Origin: CAZLFQ01 sp964625465
GTDB lineage: Bacteria; Pseudomonadota; Alphaproteobacteria; Rickettsiales; Midichloriaceae
Direction: 5' to 3'
Assembly (NCBI GenBank): GCA_964625465.1
Contig: CAZVFD010000008.1
Location: forward strand, 1-62,569
Length of the DNA: 62,569 nucleotides
Shown here: piece after piece, positions 45,722-54,059 of the stretch
How the letters are laid out: each line of letters starts with the position of its first letter
How positions within the stretch are numbered: position 1 is the first letter of the stretch
Position numbers and translations under genes: made by a program
The notes under the pieces: model-generated
The model's database searches: none
What the model was told of the DNA's origin: nothing
What the model saw: only the letters and a program-made list of their open reading frames with translations

Positions 45722-46398
45722 TATTTATATTTCTCAATCTTTCCATCGCGTATGGTTAAGATTCTATCAGTTTTTTTTGCGATCTCAAGGTTGTGTGTAA
45801 CAATGATAGCAGAAACTTTTTTATTTCGGACTTCATTCAATAATAATTGGAATACTTTTTCTGAGTTATGAGGGTCTAAATTGCCAGTTGGTTCATCAGC
45901 AAGGATGAGTTTAGGTTTGTTTATTAATGCGCGGGCAATTGCAACTCTTTGTTGCTCTCCACCCGAAAGCTCAGCTGGGATATTATTTAGCCTATGCCCA
46001 AGACCTAATTGCTCCAACATAGACTTTGCGTTTTCATTTGCTTGTGCTTTTGAAACTCCGCTGATCATCTGAGGAATTACGACATTCTCTAATGCAGTAA
46101 ATTCGGGTAATAAATGATGGAATTGGTATATGAAGCCAAGGGAATTGCGGCGATGTAACGTTGCCTCTGCGTCAGATATATTAGAACAATCTGAACCTAC
46201 AAGATTTACAGTTCCTGAGGTCGGTTTATCTAATAGGCCACAGATTTGTAGCATAGTGGTCTTACCAGATCCCGAAGGACCAATTAATGCAATTATTTCA
46301 GCTTCTTTAATCTCAAGATTTACATCACTTAAAATATCGAAAGTTTCCTCACCTTGGAGGAAACTTTTTCTAATATTTTTAAGCTGTAATATAGCCAC
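45721..46398 (-). CDS. lolD: Lipoprotein-releasing ABC ATPase LolD
   Basis: A 225-residue ATPase of the MacB/LolD type that powers release of outer-membrane lipoproteins from the inner membrane. Walker A is IGPSGSGKTTML, signature LSGGEQQRVAIARAL, Walker B LILADEPTGNLD. GTG at 46398 is the start, 2 bp after the rpmG stop. The lipoproteins with lipobox signals at 47.7 and 60.6 kb would be clients. lolC/E is not in the window. Confidence 0.93.
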   Translation of the reverse strand: MAILQLKNIRKSFLQGEETFDILSDVNLEIKEAEIIALIGPSGSGKTTMLQICGLLDKPTSGTVNLVGSDCSNISDAEATLHRRNSLGFIYQFHHLLPEFTALENVVIPQMISGVSKAQANENAKSMLEQLGLGHRLNNIPAELSGGEQQRVAIARALINKPKLILADEPTGNLDPHNSEKVFQLLLNEVRNKKVSAIIVTHNLEIAKKTDRILTIRDGKIEKYK

Positions 46399-46400
46399 GA

Positions 46401-46571
46401 CTAGCTGCTAAGCTTTTTTTCTACGAATTCAACGTGCTTTCTAAGCTTAGGGTGATATTTACGGAATTTAAATTTTTCAGTAGCTTTCTTAGGGTTTTTC
46501 TTTTTAACAAAGAAAAAACCTGGTTCACCTTGTGCTTCTAGTTTAAATAATACTGTGTTTTTCTTAGCCAT
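46401..46571 (-). CDS. rpmG: 50S ribosomal protein L33, zinc-free type
   Basis: 56 residues, MAKKNTVLFKLE at the start, a KKKNPKKATEKFKFRKYHP core and KHVEFVEKK at the end: the L33 pattern. It has no cysteine, so it is the zinc-independent form. It heads the operon with lolD and ruvB. Confidence 0.95.
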   Translation of the reverse strand: MAKKNTVLFKLEAQGEPGFFFVKKKNPKKATEKFKFRKYHPKLRKHVEFVEKKLSS

Positions 46572-46605
46572 TTCTATAATAATTAAGTATTGTATTTGAG
46601 CAGAT

Positions 46606-46632
46606 ATTATACAGAATAGAGTCTTAAGTCAA
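46606..46632 (-). promoter_or_regulatory. Candidate promoter of rpmG-lolD-ruvB
   Basis: On the minus strand TTGACT (46627-46632) and TATAAT (46606-46611) are 15 bp apart. The hexamers are near consensus although the spacer is short. The rpmG ATG is about 35 bp downstream. Confidence 0.5.
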
Positions 46633-46696
46633 GGTGTATAGATAGGCTTTTAGAGCTTTTTTGTACGCAGTTAAACGAATATTAAGAGTTGTTATA

Positions 46697-47011
46697 ATGA
46701 ATGATAAAGAAAATTTTGCCTCTACGATCGCACGTAATGCATATAACTATGAATTTAATAAAATTAGCCTTGAAGATTACCAAAAGTTAAAAGACAGTGG
46801 GTTGGAGGATGTTCGCTTACATATGGTGAATGCCAATATATTCTCAGAAACTATTACAGATAGGATAAGTGAATTAATAAGGATTATTGAGGTTTTATCA
46901 GTCACAGGCTATCTGAAGTCTACTTCTATCCCCCAATTTAGCTTGGCAGATAGTGTAAAAGATAAAATTCTTACCACAAACACTCAGCCAGATTTAGCAC
47001 GTGCCGTCTAA
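46697..47011 (+). CDS. Hypothetical protein, intact copy of a duplicated gene
   Basis: A 104-residue protein starting at ATG 46697 (MNDKENFASTIARNAYNYEF). It has a leucine-rich helix (ISELIRIIEVLSV) and no signal peptide or family motif. A decayed copy, missing the middle, is at 47418-47546. The preceding bases gttataat could hold the -10 of a promoter. Function not recognised. Confidence 0.55.
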   Translation: MNDKENFASTIARNAYNYEFNKISLEDYQKLKDSGLEDVRLHMVNANIFSETITDRISELIRIIEVLSVTGYLKSTSIPQFSLADSVKDKILTTNTQPDLARAV

Positions 47012-47073
47012 AGATTGATAACTTACGAATATTGTGTTACATGTTTAGAAAAATATAATTGAAGGCAATGCAA

Positions 47074-47295
47074 ATGACTAAGAAAATTTTAGCCCTAGTA
47101 TTATTAACTATTGGTCTAACAGCTTGTTTCCCTGTCTATGACACAAACTATCAGTTTATTCAGCCAAGCTCGCAAGAAGGCATACAATTTGTAAACAATT
47201 GTGCTAAAATCCAAAAAGCATACTGTGGTTCTTACCCAGAAGAATTCTCAGAAGAGTGTCTCTGGTGGTCGGTGCTAATTTATGCCGATGCGTAG
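47074..47295 (+). pseudogene. Truncated copy of the Cys-rich lipoprotein gene
   Basis: The first 40 residues (signal, lipobox LTAC, FPVYDTNYQFIQPSS, NNCA) are nearly identical to the lipoprotein at 47726-48100. After QKA the sequence loses the middle of the gene and shifts frame, giving an unrelated tail and a TAG at 47293-47295. A remnant of the C-terminal coding part can be followed for some bases after the stop. Probably not functional, though a short secreted peptide could still be made. Confidence 0.75.
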
Positions 47296-47417
47296 CCTTC
47301 TATCGTGACAGACGAAACTAAATTTGAAATAGATGAGGAATCTGCTTTGAGAGTAACGGTAAATGCTATGTTTTATGCTACTGCTAGTAAAAGATGGCAA
47401 GTTGACAAATTGCTACT

Positions 47418-47546
47418 GAAGACTACCAAAAGTTAAAAGACAGTGGGTTGAGGGCTAATTCTATCCCCCAATTTAGCTTGGCAGATAGTGTAAAAGAAAA
47501 AATTCTTAATACAGGCACTCAGCCAGATTTAGCACGTGCCGTCTAA
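47418..47546 (+). pseudogene. Remnant of the hypothetical gene at 46697-47011
   Basis: The piece matches EDYQKLKDSGL and then SIPQFSLADSVK to the C-terminal DLARAV and TAA of the intact copy. About 120 bp of the middle and the whole 5' end are missing. No start codon. It is the second half of a tandem duplication. Confidence 0.85.
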
Positions 47547-47618
47547 AGATTGATTAGTTAAGAGTGATATGATACTGTTTGATTAAATATTAGCAGTAGT
47601 AAGGCGCTATCTATATTT

Positions 47619-47670
47619 GTCATGCTGAATTTATTTCAGCATCTAGATCCCGAAACAAGTTCGGGATGAC
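47619..47670. repeat. Double-hairpin intergenic repeat, copy 2 (divergent stems)
   Basis: Opens with GTCAT and ends with ATGAC as in the other copies, but both stems have different sequences: atgctgaa/ttcagcat (47622-47629, 47635-47642) and atcccgaa/ttcgggat (47647-47654, 47660-47667). The 5-nt loops are kept. It lies between the two decayed and intact parts of the tandem duplication, 55 bp before the lipoprotein start. Confidence 0.85.
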
Positions 47671-47725
47671 AATTGGTGTGAATTGCTTATCTACTCTTGT
47701 AATTATAAATAATGAAGGTAAGTCA

Positions 47726-48100
47726 ATGTATATGTTTAAAAAAAGTCTAGTACTCGTTGCAACGTTGATTGCTCTAACAGCGTGTTTCCCAGTTTATGAC
47801 ACAAACTACCAATTTATTCAGCCAAGCTCGCCAGAAGGCAAGCAATGTGTAAATAATTGTGCTAACACCCAAAAAGCATGCCGTGATGCTTGCATTAAAA
47901 ATGAAACAGTATGCGTCGGCGAAGATGAAAGAAGGGTAACGCCACAAGTAAGTGGTCGTCCTGTAATTTCTAGAAATTGCAGCAGTTATTCCTGCCAAGA
48001 GCAATGCACAGAAGAGTATAGACAATGTTTCTCTGGTTGTGGTGGTCAAGTAGTGCCACATGTAAGATGTGTTGCATTTTGTGATGATAGAAGGAACTAA
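47726..48100 (+). CDS. Cysteine-rich lipoprotein
   Basis: A 124-residue lipoprotein. Signal MYMFKKSLVLVATLIALTAC with a good lipobox (LTAC). The mature part has about 15 cysteines in CxxxC-like spacing (CVNNCANTQKACRDAC, CSSYSCQEQC, CFSGCGG, CVAFC), which would form disulfides in the periplasm or at the surface. The start is ATG 47726 after aaggt, not the longer frame from 47666. Outer-membrane sorting would need the Lol system. No family recognised. It is the intact copy of 47074-47295. Confidence 0.75.
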   Translation: MYMFKKSLVLVATLIALTACFPVYDTNYQFIQPSSPEGKQCVNNCANTQKACRDACIKNETVCVGEDERRVTPQVSGRPVISRNCSSYSCQEQCTEEYRQCFSGCGGQVVPHVRCVAFCDDRRN

Positions 48101-48215
48101 TTCATTGTTGATACAATATTTAGAAACTAATTATTTCCCAGAAATATAAAAACTTTACTTGCTTTATTAGTTTCACAACTCTATAACGCCTCCATTAACC
48201 TTTATGGAGATTTTT

Positions 48216-48524
48216 ATGGAAACTAAAGATTTAATCAAAGCTTTAGACTACGTTTCAAAACTTGATGATACATCAAAATTAATTGGAGTTGTTGACCTTG
48301 CGCTTTTAGCAATCGGTCCTTGCACACTGGGATTGACAAAAACTTTGGTAGCTGGAGTAATTGTGGATAGCGCATTTGTAGGATTTGAATACTATAAAAA
48401 CGGAGCTGTACCTACGGTAATGAAGGACGCTTACAACTATGGTAAATATCTCGTCGGCATGAGCTTAGAAGATGATGGATTAAATAAAGCCTCAATAGAA
48501 CATAGTACCAGCAGTGAACTATAA
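48216..48524 (+). CDS. Hypothetical small protein with a hydrophobic centre
   Basis: About 102 residues from ATG 48216 (METKDLIKALDYVSKLDD), preceded by a tggaga ribosome-binding stretch. A long hydrophobic part (LIGVVDLALLAIGPCTLGLTKTLVAGVIVD) could form one or two membrane helices. The acidic C-terminus ends STSSEL. No family recognised. It stands alone between the lipoprotein gene and a double-hairpin repeat. Confidence 0.5.
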   Translation: METKDLIKALDYVSKLDDTSKLIGVVDLALLAIGPCTLGLTKTLVAGVIVDSAFVGFEYYKNGAVPTVMKDAYNYGKYLVGMSLEDDGLNKASIEHSTSSEL

Positions 48525-48577
48525 TTTTATAGTAGCTCAGGGATTTAGTGCTTGCTGAATTCCAAACTTACGAATTT

Positions 48578-48646
48578 GTCATCATCGGGCTTGACCCGAT
48601 GATCCAATTTCAAGGTAGATCCTAGTTTCAAGCACTATGACGACAT
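48578..48646. repeat. Double-hairpin intergenic repeat, copy 3 (second half decayed)
   Basis: Hairpin 1 is intact (atcatcggg/cccgatgat, 48581-48589 and 48595-48603, loop cttga). After the spacer containing ggtagatcc the second hairpin is degenerate (cctagtttcaagcactatgacgac). It is 54 bp after the stop of the small hypothetical gene; the rest of the 278-bp intergenic region holds nothing I can name. Confidence 0.8.
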
Positions 48647-48801
48647 TGTGTGATGACTCAGCTAAAGTGGGGTTTGAGCTAAGCTAAAACCATGGGCATG
48701 ACCCTTAGAAATTTGCCAAATACACTAGATTCACAAACATTCTTCTTGCGATTTTATGCAAAAAAACATACAATCCCTTCGAAAAATTTAAAAGAAAGTT
48801 T

Positions 48802-49689
48802 ATGAAAAAAGAAACCATCGGCTCTTTATTTGATTTATTAAAGATATCCTTAAGAAAGATGCTTACAGTAAGAGTTATGTTGCCACTTGCGATACTTGTC
48901 TTACTTACTGTTAATATAATTCCAAATGCAATACTAATAGCAGCTAAGGGCATATCACCATTCTTTGACAAAGAAAATGTTTCAATTGCTAGTATGATTG
49001 GAGGGATTGGCGCTCTGATACTGGTATTTATTGCTAGTATACTATATTCGCTTTTTTTAGCTTTAATTTACCTAGCAGCACCTGCATATTTCGTTTCAAC
49101 AGAAAAGCATGATGTAAAGAGAGATGTTAAAAATATTGGGTTACTAATTAAGAAGAGATGGGCAAAGATTACACTAACTATGCTATCAATATCCTTACTT
49201 GCGGTAATAGCAGTTGGCATTGCAGCACTTCTATCTTTTATTTCTCCTTATCTAGCTATTTTAGCAGGATTTATTGCTTTCATATACATTACGGTGAGAT
49301 TTTATGTTGCCATGTATCCAGCCATATACGACGGATTTGGTGCTGCGAAATCTCTAGAGGCAAGTACAAAAATAATGGATGGTATTAAAGCAAAAACCTC
49401 AGCATTTATTGGTTTGTTAATGTTAATATACCTAGTATGTGCCGTAGTATTATTTTTGCCTTTTGGTGCATATGTATACTTTAATATTTCACCCGAGTAT
49501 CTACTGTTTATATTAGATAAACCAATTAGTGAAGATTTTACGGATTCAATTACAATGCTTGATTATTGTTTTAGAGAGATACTTCATTTTGCAGGACATT
49601 TCATTTACTACTCCCTAACGCTGATATTTTCAGGTGTTCCAGCACTATTATATCTCAAAAGAAGGGATCTAGCTGTTTCTACAAACTAG
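48802..49689 (+). CDS. Polytopic membrane protein of unknown function
   Basis: A 295-residue protein with six or more hydrophobic helices and short loops. It resembles the membrane domains found in glycerophosphodiester phosphodiesterase-like and other poorly described families (helix GAAKSLEASTKIMDGI between membrane segments is a common element), but no catalytic motif is present. Its last 11 bases overlap the end of rpoN on the other strand. Confidence 0.65.
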   Translation: MKKETIGSLFDLLKISLRKMLTVRVMLPLAILVLLTVNIIPNAILIAAKGISPFFDKENVSIASMIGGIGALILVFIASILYSLFLALIYLAAPAYFVSTEKHDVKRDVKNIGLLIKKRWAKITLTMLSISLLAVIAVGIAALLSFISPYLAILAGFIAFIYITVRFYVAMYPAIYDGFGAAKSLEASTKIMDGIKAKTSAFIGLLMLIYLVCAVVLFLPFGAYVYFNISPEYLLFILDKPISEDFTDSITMLDYCFREILHFAGHFIYYSLTLIFSGVPALLYLKRRDLAVSTN

Positions 49690-51106
49690 AAACAGACTTT
49701 AGTCTCTTTCTTTGATTCGACGGTGGGATATGTAGCTGTTCACGGTACTTAGCAATAGTTCTACGTGATATATTTATCCCTCCATCATTCAATTTTTTAG
49801 CTATTTCATCATCCGATAGAACGCAATTGGGCTTTTCCTGCTCTACAAGCTCTTTTATCTTTTGCTTCACAGCTGTAGTTGAAACCATGTTCTCCGAAAT
49901 ATTCGATGTGAGGGCTGTATTAAAGAAATACTTGATCTCATACGTCCCCATAGGGGTACTTAGAACTTTATTGCTAATTCGACTAATAGTACTTTCATGT
50001 ACCCCAACTTTTTTAGCTATAACACTAAGCGTCATAGGCTTGAGATAACTAATACCTTTCCTGAAAAAATCGTATTGCTGGTTTGCAATTTCGGTTGCAA
50101 CTTTAAGAATAGTTTCACTTCGCTGTTGAACTGCTCTTATCAACCAGTTAGCTGTTTGCAATCTTTCAGTACAGTAACGCTTTTCTTCCTTCCCTTTAGT
50201 TTGATTAACAATACTATGGAAATACTTACTGTTTACAAATACTTTAGGCAGACTTTCAGCATTTAATGTAACAATTATTTCTCCCCTTGGATCGAAATTA
50301 ATAAATGCATCGGGAATTAATATTCTAGCACTTTCTTTTCCAAAATTTCTGCCTGGTTTTGGATCAAGCTTTTTAATCTGCTCCATGCAAGCACCCAATT
50401 CTTCGTAGGTAACACCCGTGGTTCTACAAAAAGATTTTATATCGCCTTTAGCAATTCTATCCAGGTGATTTACCACAACTTCCATTTGATCATTTATTAA
50501 CCCTAATTCCTGAAGTTGAATCTTGATACAATCTTTTAGGTCCGTAGCATATGCTCCGAATGGATCTAGTTTATAGAGTTGTTTTAAAACTTTTTTGATT
50601 GCTGTTTTTGAAGTTTTAAGAGTGCTTGATACTTGCTCTAGCGATTCGGTTAAATAGCCGTTTTCGTCTAGCATGTCAGTCAAATACGCAGCTATGATTC
50701 GGTCTGAATTTGAATGAATTATTATATTCACCTGACGCATCAGATGCTCTTTTAAAGAGATATTATCATTAGAAATCGAATCAAAAATATCTCTATCATT
50801 ATCGTTGCCGACATAATTTTTTTCATACCTCAAATAACTCTCTTCTTGCCATTCGGTATGGAGCTCCTTGTTATCATGCGTTTCAGATTCTAATTCATTT
50901 TTGGGTTCATCGTCCTTTTGCTCATTTGCAGAATAATCCTCATCATTCTCATTCGCTTCTAAGAAAGGATTGTTTTCTAGCTCGGATTCTATATGGTTTC
51001 GTAGATCCAAAGTTTGCATTTGCAGTATCTTGAGTGACTGCTGCATTTGCTTAGATAAGACTAAGCTTTGCGACGCCTTTTGTGTTAATTTTTGTTCGTA
51101 CACCAA
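49679..51106 (-). CDS. rpoN: RNA polymerase sigma-54 factor
   Basis: A 475-residue sigma-54. Region I is glutamine/leucine-rich (LVLSKQMQQSLKILQMQTLDL), region II acidic (residues about 50-110), and the C-terminal RpoN box appears as ISRRTIAKYREQLHIP followed by a basic tail. The core-binding region (LDPFGAYATDLKDCI) is present. It directs polymerase to -24/-12 promoters activated by enhancer-binding proteins; none is in this window. Gene is monocistronic and converges on the membrane protein. Confidence 0.96.
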   Translation of the reverse strand: MVYEQKLTQKASQSLVLSKQMQQSLKILQMQTLDLRNHIESELENNPFLEANENDEDYSANEQKDDEPKNELESETHDNKELHTEWQEESYLRYEKNYVGNDNDRDIFDSISNDNISLKEHLMRQVNIIIHSNSDRIIAAYLTDMLDENGYLTESLEQVSSTLKTSKTAIKKVLKQLYKLDPFGAYATDLKDCIKIQLQELGLINDQMEVVVNHLDRIAKGDIKSFCRTTGVTYEELGACMEQIKKLDPKPGRNFGKESARILIPDAFINFDPRGEIIVTLNAESLPKVFVNSKYFHSIVNQTKGKEEKRYCTERLQTANWLIRAVQQRSETILKVATEIANQQYDFFRKGISYLKPMTLSVIAKKVGVHESTISRISNKVLSTPMGTYEIKYFFNTALTSNISENMVSTTAVKQKIKELVEQEKPNCVLSDDEIAKKLNDGGINISRRTIAKYREQLHIPPSNQRKRLKSVSSL

Positions 51107-51267
51107 AAGCCTAACGAGGATTGTTTATTTAACCTTGATGCTATATAAGAAAAATTAAAAATACAATTATGATCTTTATTATAATGAGATATGACAGTGA
51201 ATGAAAAATAGAGCGATGTAATCCAGATAGTTCTGTCATGCTAAATCCTGTTCTCACTCATTTTCAT

Positions 51268-51334
51268 GTCATCATCGGGCTTGACCCGATGATCCAACTT
51301 TAAGGTAGATCCTCGTGTATAACACGAGGATGAC
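51268..51334. repeat. Double-hairpin intergenic repeat, copy 4
   Basis: A complete copy: hairpin 1 atcatcggg/cccgatgat (51271-51279, 51285-51293), spacer, hairpin 2 atcctcgtg/cacgaggat (51309-51317, 51323-51331), loops of 5 nt, bounded by GTCAT and ATGAC. It lies between the divergent genes rpoN and htpG, a place with no transcript end, so terminator function alone does not explain the family. The 345-bp intergenic region otherwise holds the htpG promoter. Confidence 0.88.
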
Positions 51335-51387
51335 AAACATGTACTTCCACCCAATAAGTGGGTGGTTTATATTGTCTTCAAAAGGTA

Positions 51388-51415
51388 CTTGAAGTTAGTA
51401 ATTTGAGTACTATAT
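51388..51415 (+). promoter_or_regulatory. Candidate heat-shock (RpoH-type) promoter of htpG
   Basis: CTTGAA (51388-51393) and CTATAT (51410-51415) are 16 bp apart, close to the alphaproteobacterial RpoH pattern CTTGAC-N16-18-CYTATNT. The start codon of htpG is 36 bp downstream. Fits a chaperone gene; the factor itself is not in this window. Confidence 0.5.
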
Positions 51416-51451
51416 GTTTTGTGTGACAAAATATATTGAGGAATCAAAACA

Positions 51452-53317
51452 ATGGCAAAAGCACCGAAAGTAGAAGTTAAAAAATTTGATGCAGAAGTAG
51501 GAAAAGTTCTGCAGTTGATGATTCACTCTTTATACACCAATAAAGATATATTCTTAAGGGAATTGATTTCAAACGCTTCCGATGCCTGTGATAAACTACG
51601 CTATCAAAGTATTGAAAAATCTGATATTTCAACCTCGGATTTGAAAATTGAAGTAATCATTCATAAAGATGCTGGCACAGTGACCGTGCGTGACAATGGT
51701 ATTGGCATGAATAAGCAGGATTTAATTGATAATCTCGGCACTATTGCTAGCTCTGGCACCCAAAAATTTATAAATCAAATTTCAGAAAACCCAAAGGCCG
51801 ATCTATCGTTAATTGGACAATTCGGTGTGGGTTTTTATTCAGCATTCATGATTGCAGATAAAATTACCGTAATTACAACAAAAGCTGGAACTGATGAGAC
51901 TTACAAATGGGAATCAAATGGGCAAGGAGAGTATTCAATTACCAAAACTGAAGAACAACATTCAACTGGAACCTCAATAATTATAAAATTGAAGGACAAT
52001 GAAGTTGAATACATGGAAAAATATAGGTTACGTCACATTATAAGTACGTATTCGGATCATATTTCTTTCCCAATCGAATTGACTGATGAAAATGGGAAAA
52101 CTGAAAAAGTAAATACCGCTTCTGCTATTTGGACAAGGCCAAAGTCTGATATTACAGAAGAGCAATACAATGAGTTTTATCACCATGTGGCACATCAACC
52201 TGACTCACCATGGTTGAGAATACACAATAAAGTTGAAGGAACTTTAGAGTTTACAAATTTACTATACATTCCATCGACAAAGCCTTTCGATCTATTCCAT
52301 CCAGATAGAAAGAGTAGGGTGAAGCTTTATGTGAAGCGGGTATTCATCACTGACGAAGGTGTAAAACTAATCCCAACACATATGAGATTCTTACGAGGAA
52401 TTGTTGATTCTGAAGATCTACCTCTAAATGTTTCAAGAGAAACTTTACAGCAAAACACTACAATAGACAAAATTAGAAAAGCGATAGTGAAAAAAGTTCT
52501 TTCTGAGCTTAAGGCTAAAGCAAAAGAAGATGAAAAGTCTTACAACCAATTCTGGCAAAATTATGGGGAAGTAATGAAGGAGGGGCTTTGCGAAGGTGCT
52601 GCGGAAGATAAGGAACAGCTCCTTGACGTATGCAGATTTAACTCTACACATTCTGATGACTTAACATCCCTAGAAGATTATATTTCTCGTATGCTTGATA
52701 CCCAAGAGCAGATTTATTACATCACAGGTGATAATTTAGATGCTCTAAAAAAACATCCGCAACTAGAAGGTTTCGCTAAACGTGGCATCGAAGTGTTGTT
52801 GCTTGCAGATCATGTAGATGATTTCTGGGTGCATGTTATCAACCAATATAAAAATAAAGAGTTGGTATCAATCAATAGTGCTAGTATTGACCTTGATGCA
52901 ATCAAGAAAATTGACAAAGAAGAAAAGGAAGTTAAAGAAAATAAATCTGTAACTGAATACATTCAAAAAGTTTTAGGTGAGCAAGTAAAAGAGGTGAGGG
53001 TGTCAACCAAGCTTGTTGATAGCCCGTCTTGTATTGCTGTCCCTCAAGGTGCAATGAGCATCCGCATGGAGAAGTATCTAATTGACCAAAAGCAACTTAA
53101 AGTAGCTTCTGCTAAGATTCTTGAAATTAACACAAGCCATCCAATTGTTAAGAGGATTACTTCCGATGTTGAGTCAAGCAACACCAGTAGCAATACCGAA
53201 GATTTGGTTTATATTATTTTCGATCAAGCTTGTGTTCTTGAAGGCGAAAACCTAAAAGACCCACAAAACTTTATGAAACGCTTGAATAAAATCATAAGCC
53301 AGTCTATAGCTGCTTAA
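51452..53317 (+). CDS. htpG: Molecular chaperone HtpG (Hsp90)
   Basis: A 621-residue Hsp90. GHKL ATPase motifs: LISNASDACDKLRYQ, VRDNGIGMNKQDLIDNLGTIASSGT and LIGQFGVGFYSAFMIAD at the N-terminus. The middle domain (VRRVFITDE-like VKRVFITDEGVKLIP, then LRGIVDSEDLPLNVSRE) is intact, and the C-terminal dimer domain is present. Full length. A ribosome-binding gagg precedes the ATG. Monocistronic with its own candidate heat-shock promoter. Confidence 0.97.
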   Translation: MAKAPKVEVKKFDAEVGKVLQLMIHSLYTNKDIFLRELISNASDACDKLRYQSIEKSDISTSDLKIEVIIHKDAGTVTVRDNGIGMNKQDLIDNLGTIASSGTQKFINQISENPKADLSLIGQFGVGFYSAFMIADKITVITTKAGTDETYKWESNGQGEYSITKTEEQHSTGTSIIIKLKDNEVEYMEKYRLRHIISTYSDHISFPIELTDENGKTEKVNTASAIWTRPKSDITEEQYNEFYHHVAHQPDSPWLRIHNKVEGTLEFTNLLYIPSTKPFDLFHPDRKSRVKLYVKRVFITDEGVKLIPTHMRFLRGIVDSEDLPLNVSRETLQQNTTIDKIRKAIVKKVLSELKAKAKEDEKSYNQFWQNYGEVMKEGLCEGAAEDKEQLLDVCRFNSTHSDDLTSLEDYISRMLDTQEQIYYITGDNLDALKKHPQLEGFAKRGIEVLLLADHVDDFWVHVINQYKNKELVSINSASIDLDAIKKIDKEEKEVKENKSVTEYIQKVLGEQVKEVRVSTKLVDSPSCIAVPQGAMSIRMEKYLIDQKQLKVASAKILEINTSHPIVKRITSDVESSNTSSNTEDLVYIIFDQACVLEGENLKDPQNFMKRLNKIISQSIAA

Positions 53318-53321
53318 ACTT

Positions 53322-53618
53322 CTATGGATGTTTTGTAATTGTCAGTATAGTTATGTGACCTTTTAGTGGTCCATAGTGCCAAAAAATTATATACGCACCA
53401 GGTGTATTGTTTTTGACGTATGCTTCAAGGACTTTTTCGTTATTTACCCCTTTAAAAGCATCGTATTGGTGAGTGTTAAGACTGGGATGTCTAGGATTAG
53501 TTTCGAGGTATCCTAGTATCTTTAACACTGTTTTATAGCGCTTAACTTTACTTTTATCATTCCCTATAGATTCAAGATCTTCTTCTGCTTGCGAAGTGAA
53601 TAGTAGTTTAAATGTCAT
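53322..53618 (-). CDS. Toxin of a type II toxin-antitoxin pair (RelE/ParE-like)
   Basis: 98 residues with the small RelE/ParE layout: an N-terminal strand and helix (LLFTSQAEEDLESI), a central helix followed by NPRHPSL, and C-terminal strands (YIIFWHYGP, ITILTITKHP). Similar proteins are encoded next to DNA-binding antitoxins. It follows the antitoxin gene by 1 bp. Whether it cleaves mRNA or acts on another target is not clear from the sequence. Confidence 0.75.
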   Translation of the reverse strand: MTFKLLFTSQAEEDLESIGNDKSKVKRYKTVLKILGYLETNPRHPSLNTHQYDAFKGVNNEKVLEAYVKNNTPGAYIIFWHYGPLKGHITILTITKHP

Positions 53619-53619
53619 T

Positions 53620-53892
53620 TTAATCTTTTAGATTCTTGGCGAAACTTCCCAAATATTTTGTTTGTCCTTTTTTGGATTGCATCAAGCCTTTTTTTAATTT
53701 TTTTAGTGCGTCGGGATTCTGAAAAATCCATGCTTCTTCTGCTGGAACGTCAATGTAGGGTTTCAGAATGATGTTCTTACTTTTATCATCCCAATAACCT
53801 TTATAACTCGTCACACCATCAGGGCAAAGCTTGTTTAAAGATATCCTGCCTTTACTATCCGGTCTTAAAGTGATTTCTGTTTCTTTTTGCAT
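53620..53892 (-). CDS. Antitoxin of a type II toxin-antitoxin pair
   Basis: 90 residues. The N-terminal half has the short beta-barrel look of AbrB-like antitoxins (LRPDSKGRISLNKL, then SKNIILKPYIDVPAEEAW), and the pattern E-A-W-x-F-x-N-P-x-A-L is common in antitoxins paired with this toxin type. The basic, lysine-rich tail probably binds the toxin. First gene of the pair, with a strong promoter upstream. Confidence 0.75.
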   Translation of the reverse strand: MQKETEITLRPDSKGRISLNKLCPDGVTSYKGYWDDKSKNIILKPYIDVPAEEAWIFQNPDALKKLKKGLMQSKKGQTKYLGSFAKNLKD

Positions 53893-53915
53893 ATAACAAT
53901 ACCTCTACTAGTATT

Positions 53916-53943
53916 ATTATAGCATAAAGTGGGATAATTGCAA
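53916..53943 (-). promoter_or_regulatory. Candidate promoter of the toxin-antitoxin operon
   Basis: On the minus strand TTGCAA (53938-53943) and TATAAT (53916-53921) are 16 bp apart. An agagg ribosome-binding stretch and the antitoxin ATG follow. The partly symmetric ctataataatactag overlapping the -10 could be the antitoxin operator. Confidence 0.5.
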
Positions 53944-54059
53944 TGTGGGAATTCCCACCAGAGGTTTTTGGTCGGTTTTCACCTGTGAAACTTTATAAAA
54001 ACTTGTATTTAATCGTAAATCAGTCTACTGCTGTATAGGATTTTTATGGTAATAAATAA

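Noticed and set aside
47774..48061. A 95-codon frame antisense to the Cys-rich lipoprotein
   Set aside because: The sense frame has a signal peptide, a lipobox and a clear ribosome-binding site; the antisense frame has none of these.
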